A stretch of DNA of 64,000 bases from Pseudomonas sp. MAG733B (GTDB taxonomy: Bacteria; Pseudomonadota; Gammaproteobacteria; Pseudomonadales; Pseudomonadaceae). The stretch spans positions 3,534,001-3,598,000 of the forward strand of contig NZ_CP145732.1 in NCBI RefSeq assembly GCF_036884845.1, given 5' to 3'. The notes under the pieces were generated by a model. That model saw only the letters and a list, made by a program, of their open reading frames with translations. It did not search any database and was not told where the DNA came from. Of this stretch, positions 62,734-64,000 are shown piece after piece. Within the stretch, counting starts at the first letter, position 1. Every line of letters starts with the position of its first letter. The position numbers and the translations under genes were made by a program.

Positions 62734-63525
62734 TCACTTTCCAAACGTGACGTTGAGTCCGGCGTACAGCGTGAACTTCGGCAAGTCATCGCCTTTGTGG
62801 TCCACGGTCCACTGTGGTTCGATAAAGACGTTGAGGACATTGGGCCCGGATTTCCACACCTTGCCGCCACCCAGACCGAGGGGGATGTAATGGGTGTCGT
62901 TCTTCAGGTCGAAGGTCCAGATCCCGGTGGAGCGCAGGTACCAGCCTTTTTCCAGGTTATGGATGATGAAAGGCTGCATGGTTGCGCTTTCGACGTGGGG
63001 CCGGTCATGGTCGCCGGCAAAGGAACTCTGGTACTGCACCAGCGCGCCCAACAGGCCGCGAGGCGAGGAATCGATCGCTACGGCAGCCAGTCCCGCCTGC
63101 CATTTGCCGGTGCCGAGTTCGTCCTGATCGGCGGTGGGCGCAGTAATCATCGGGCCAACGCCCAACTGCACGCCTTCGGTCTTGAGCAGGAAAATATCGA
63201 ACAAGTTCAGATCACCTTCGCCGGTGCTGTAGCCGCTGTTCGGGTCCGGGCGCGTGCTGATCGGCGCCGTGACACGTATCAATTGCGGGACGCCAATGAA
63301 ATCGTTGGGCGCAATCGGCAGCGTGCCGCGCACCAACAGGTCATTGGTATGAATATTGGAATCGTAGAACTTCGGGGTGTAGTAATCCTGCAGGCTCATC
63401 CCCGGCGCGATGTTCAACGGGTTGTTGCTTTTGTTGGCTGTCTCGGCGTCGTCCGCCTGAGCAAAAATGAAAGGCGCAAGCGAACTCACCAGAATAACGG
63501 CGCCCATCCCCATTTTTTTCAACAT
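62734..63525 (-). CDS. Outer-membrane-like hypothetical protein
   Basis: A 263-residue protein starting at ATG 63525 with GGGGGA upstream. It has a signal peptide (cleavage near AQA-DDA) and a repeated beta-strand pattern ending in an aromatic-rich C-terminus (FTLYAGLNVTFGK). This suggests an outer-membrane barrel of the SphA/porin-like type. It is the first gene of the minus-strand array that runs to 45918, so the operon promoter should lie upstream, in the 63526-63852 gap. No substrate is indicated. Confidence 0.8.
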   Translation of the reverse strand: MLKKMGMGAVILVSSLAPFIFAQADDAETANKSNNPLNIAPGMSLQDYYTPKFYDSNIHTNDLLVRGTLPIAPNDFIGVPQLIRVTAPISTRPDPNSGYSTGEGDLNLFDIFLLKTEGVQLGVGPMITAPTADQDELGTGKWQAGLAAVAIDSSPRGLLGALVQYQSSFAGDHDRPHVESATMQPFIIHNLEKGWYLRSTGIWTFDLKNDTHYIPLGLGGGKVWKSGPNVLNVFIEPQWTVDHKGDDLPKFTLYAGLNVTFGK

Positions 63526-63852
63526 GATTCCCCCGGTTCCCTGGTGGCTCATCAGATGACTCGGCACTTGCTGGCCGTTACGACGTAATCTCTTTTGGTA
63601 TCAAGCCTGTAGGACACGTCTGGTTGACGCTAGCAGCTAACCGCGGTTTAGCCAGTCGAAAGGATTAATTCTTTGGTTTTGTGCGCAAAGTCTCACGAGT
63701 TTTGTGTACTAAAAGGTTAACAAAAACCAGATGTCAGGCATGTCAGTGTCTGCAATCCGAAAAAGCGATAAATATCTCAGGCATATAAATATGTACCGCA
63801 CCTGACCTACATCCCATCGACATGCTGTGCCCTACAGACAAGGAGAGACTGT
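63526..63852. other. AT-rich divergent intergenic region
   Basis: This 327-bp region is far more AT-rich than the rest of the window. It contains a CATATAAATATG palindrome (63781-63792) and runs of A and T. It must carry the promoters of the array and of the divergent glycine-rich gene. No known operator could be assigned. Confidence 0.45.
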
Positions 63853-64000
63853 ATGGCACAAAACACATTGAACGATGGATCAACAGGTGACGTAGTGATC
63901 AGGCCTGGACCGCCGGCCTCCGGCGGTGGTTCGGGTGGTGGACATGGTGGTGGTGGGGGGAATCGGGTCGGTGCTTCGGGCAATTTCGGTGGCCCGAGTG
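63853..64000 (+). CDS. Glycine-rich N-terminus of a large protein (bacteriocin-like?), 3' end beyond window
   Basis: ATG 63853 has AAGGAGAG seven bases upstream. The 49 visible codons encode a short hydrophilic start (MAQNTLNDGSTGD) followed by a Gly/Ser/His-rich stretch (GGGSGGGHGGGGGNRVG). This resembles the translocation-domain start of colicin/S-type pyocin-like toxins. The gene is truncated at the right edge, so the type of toxin, or whether it is one at all, cannot be seen. Confidence 0.5.
   Translation, partial: MAQNTLNDGSTGDVVIRPGPPASGGGSGGGHGGGGGNRVGASGNFGGPS

Overview
The window looks like chromosomal DNA of a fluorescent-group Pseudomonas. The GC-rich coding style, the large NAD-dependent glutamate dehydrogenase next to a MoxR operon, the orphan cbb3 oxidase subunit beside a nitrite/sulfite reductase, a Vre/Pdt locus, and about ten copies of Pseudomonas REP palindromes (GTGGGAGCnnGCTTGCTCGCG and relatives) all point that way. 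I see no rRNA, tRNA, CRISPR array, insertion sequence or prophage.

Layout. 1-4601 (minus): a MoxR / DUF58 / DUF4381 / VWA / VWA-TPR operon, cut by the left edge. 4894-10651: a small conserved gene and gdhB. 10752-14806: a lipoprotein, a cupin, an antibiotic-biosynthesis-type monooxygenase, a MocR regulator and a divergent AhpD-like gene. The first three have a matched pair of ATTGG half-sites 24 bp apart upstream, so they look like one small MocR regulon. 14907-40204: the cell-surface signalling and two-partner secretion locus. It holds a VreA-like STN protein, an ECF sigma factor, a FecR-type anti-sigma factor, a 4158-residue filamentous haemagglutinin (PdtA-like), its TpsB transporter, and a dedicated ExbB/ExbD/TonB set whose ExbB carries a periplasmic DUF2341/LamG module. 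A porin, a coiled-coil protein, a YbjN protein, a PpiC isomerase and a LysR-like regulator follow. The order matches the P. aeruginosa vreAIR and PA0690-PA0701 genes, here without the hxc type II secretion genes between them. 40378-45728: a GNAT acetyltransferase, an unknown gene, orphan CcoN plus a small CcoQ-like protein, and a divergent siroheme reductase with its DUF934 partner.

45918-63525 (all minus, mostly overlapping or closely spaced): an outer-membrane-like protein, a 46-residue exported peptide, a DUF1254/DUF1214 protein, an SphA/MetA-type outer-membrane protein, a complete second MoxR/DUF58/DUF4381/VWA/VWA-TPR/BatD operon, a periplasmic HAD phosphatase, a Cys-type sulfatase, an MFS-spermidine-synthase fusion and an octaheme cytochrome c with TPRs. 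I do not recognise this 14-gene array as a described system. The inference is that the MoxR/VWA module acts as a maturation or assembly machine for the exported enzymes around it. 63853-64000: the start of a glycine-rich, possibly bacteriocin-like, gene cut by the right edge.

The most interesting points are the two paralogous MoxR/VWA operons (one with a degenerate MIDAS in its BatB-like protein), a REPIN inserted in frame inside a DUF4381 gene, a 27-bp element shared by the pdtA and pdtB promoters with a PHO-box-like array before vreA, and the three 24-bp-spaced operators next to the MocR gene.
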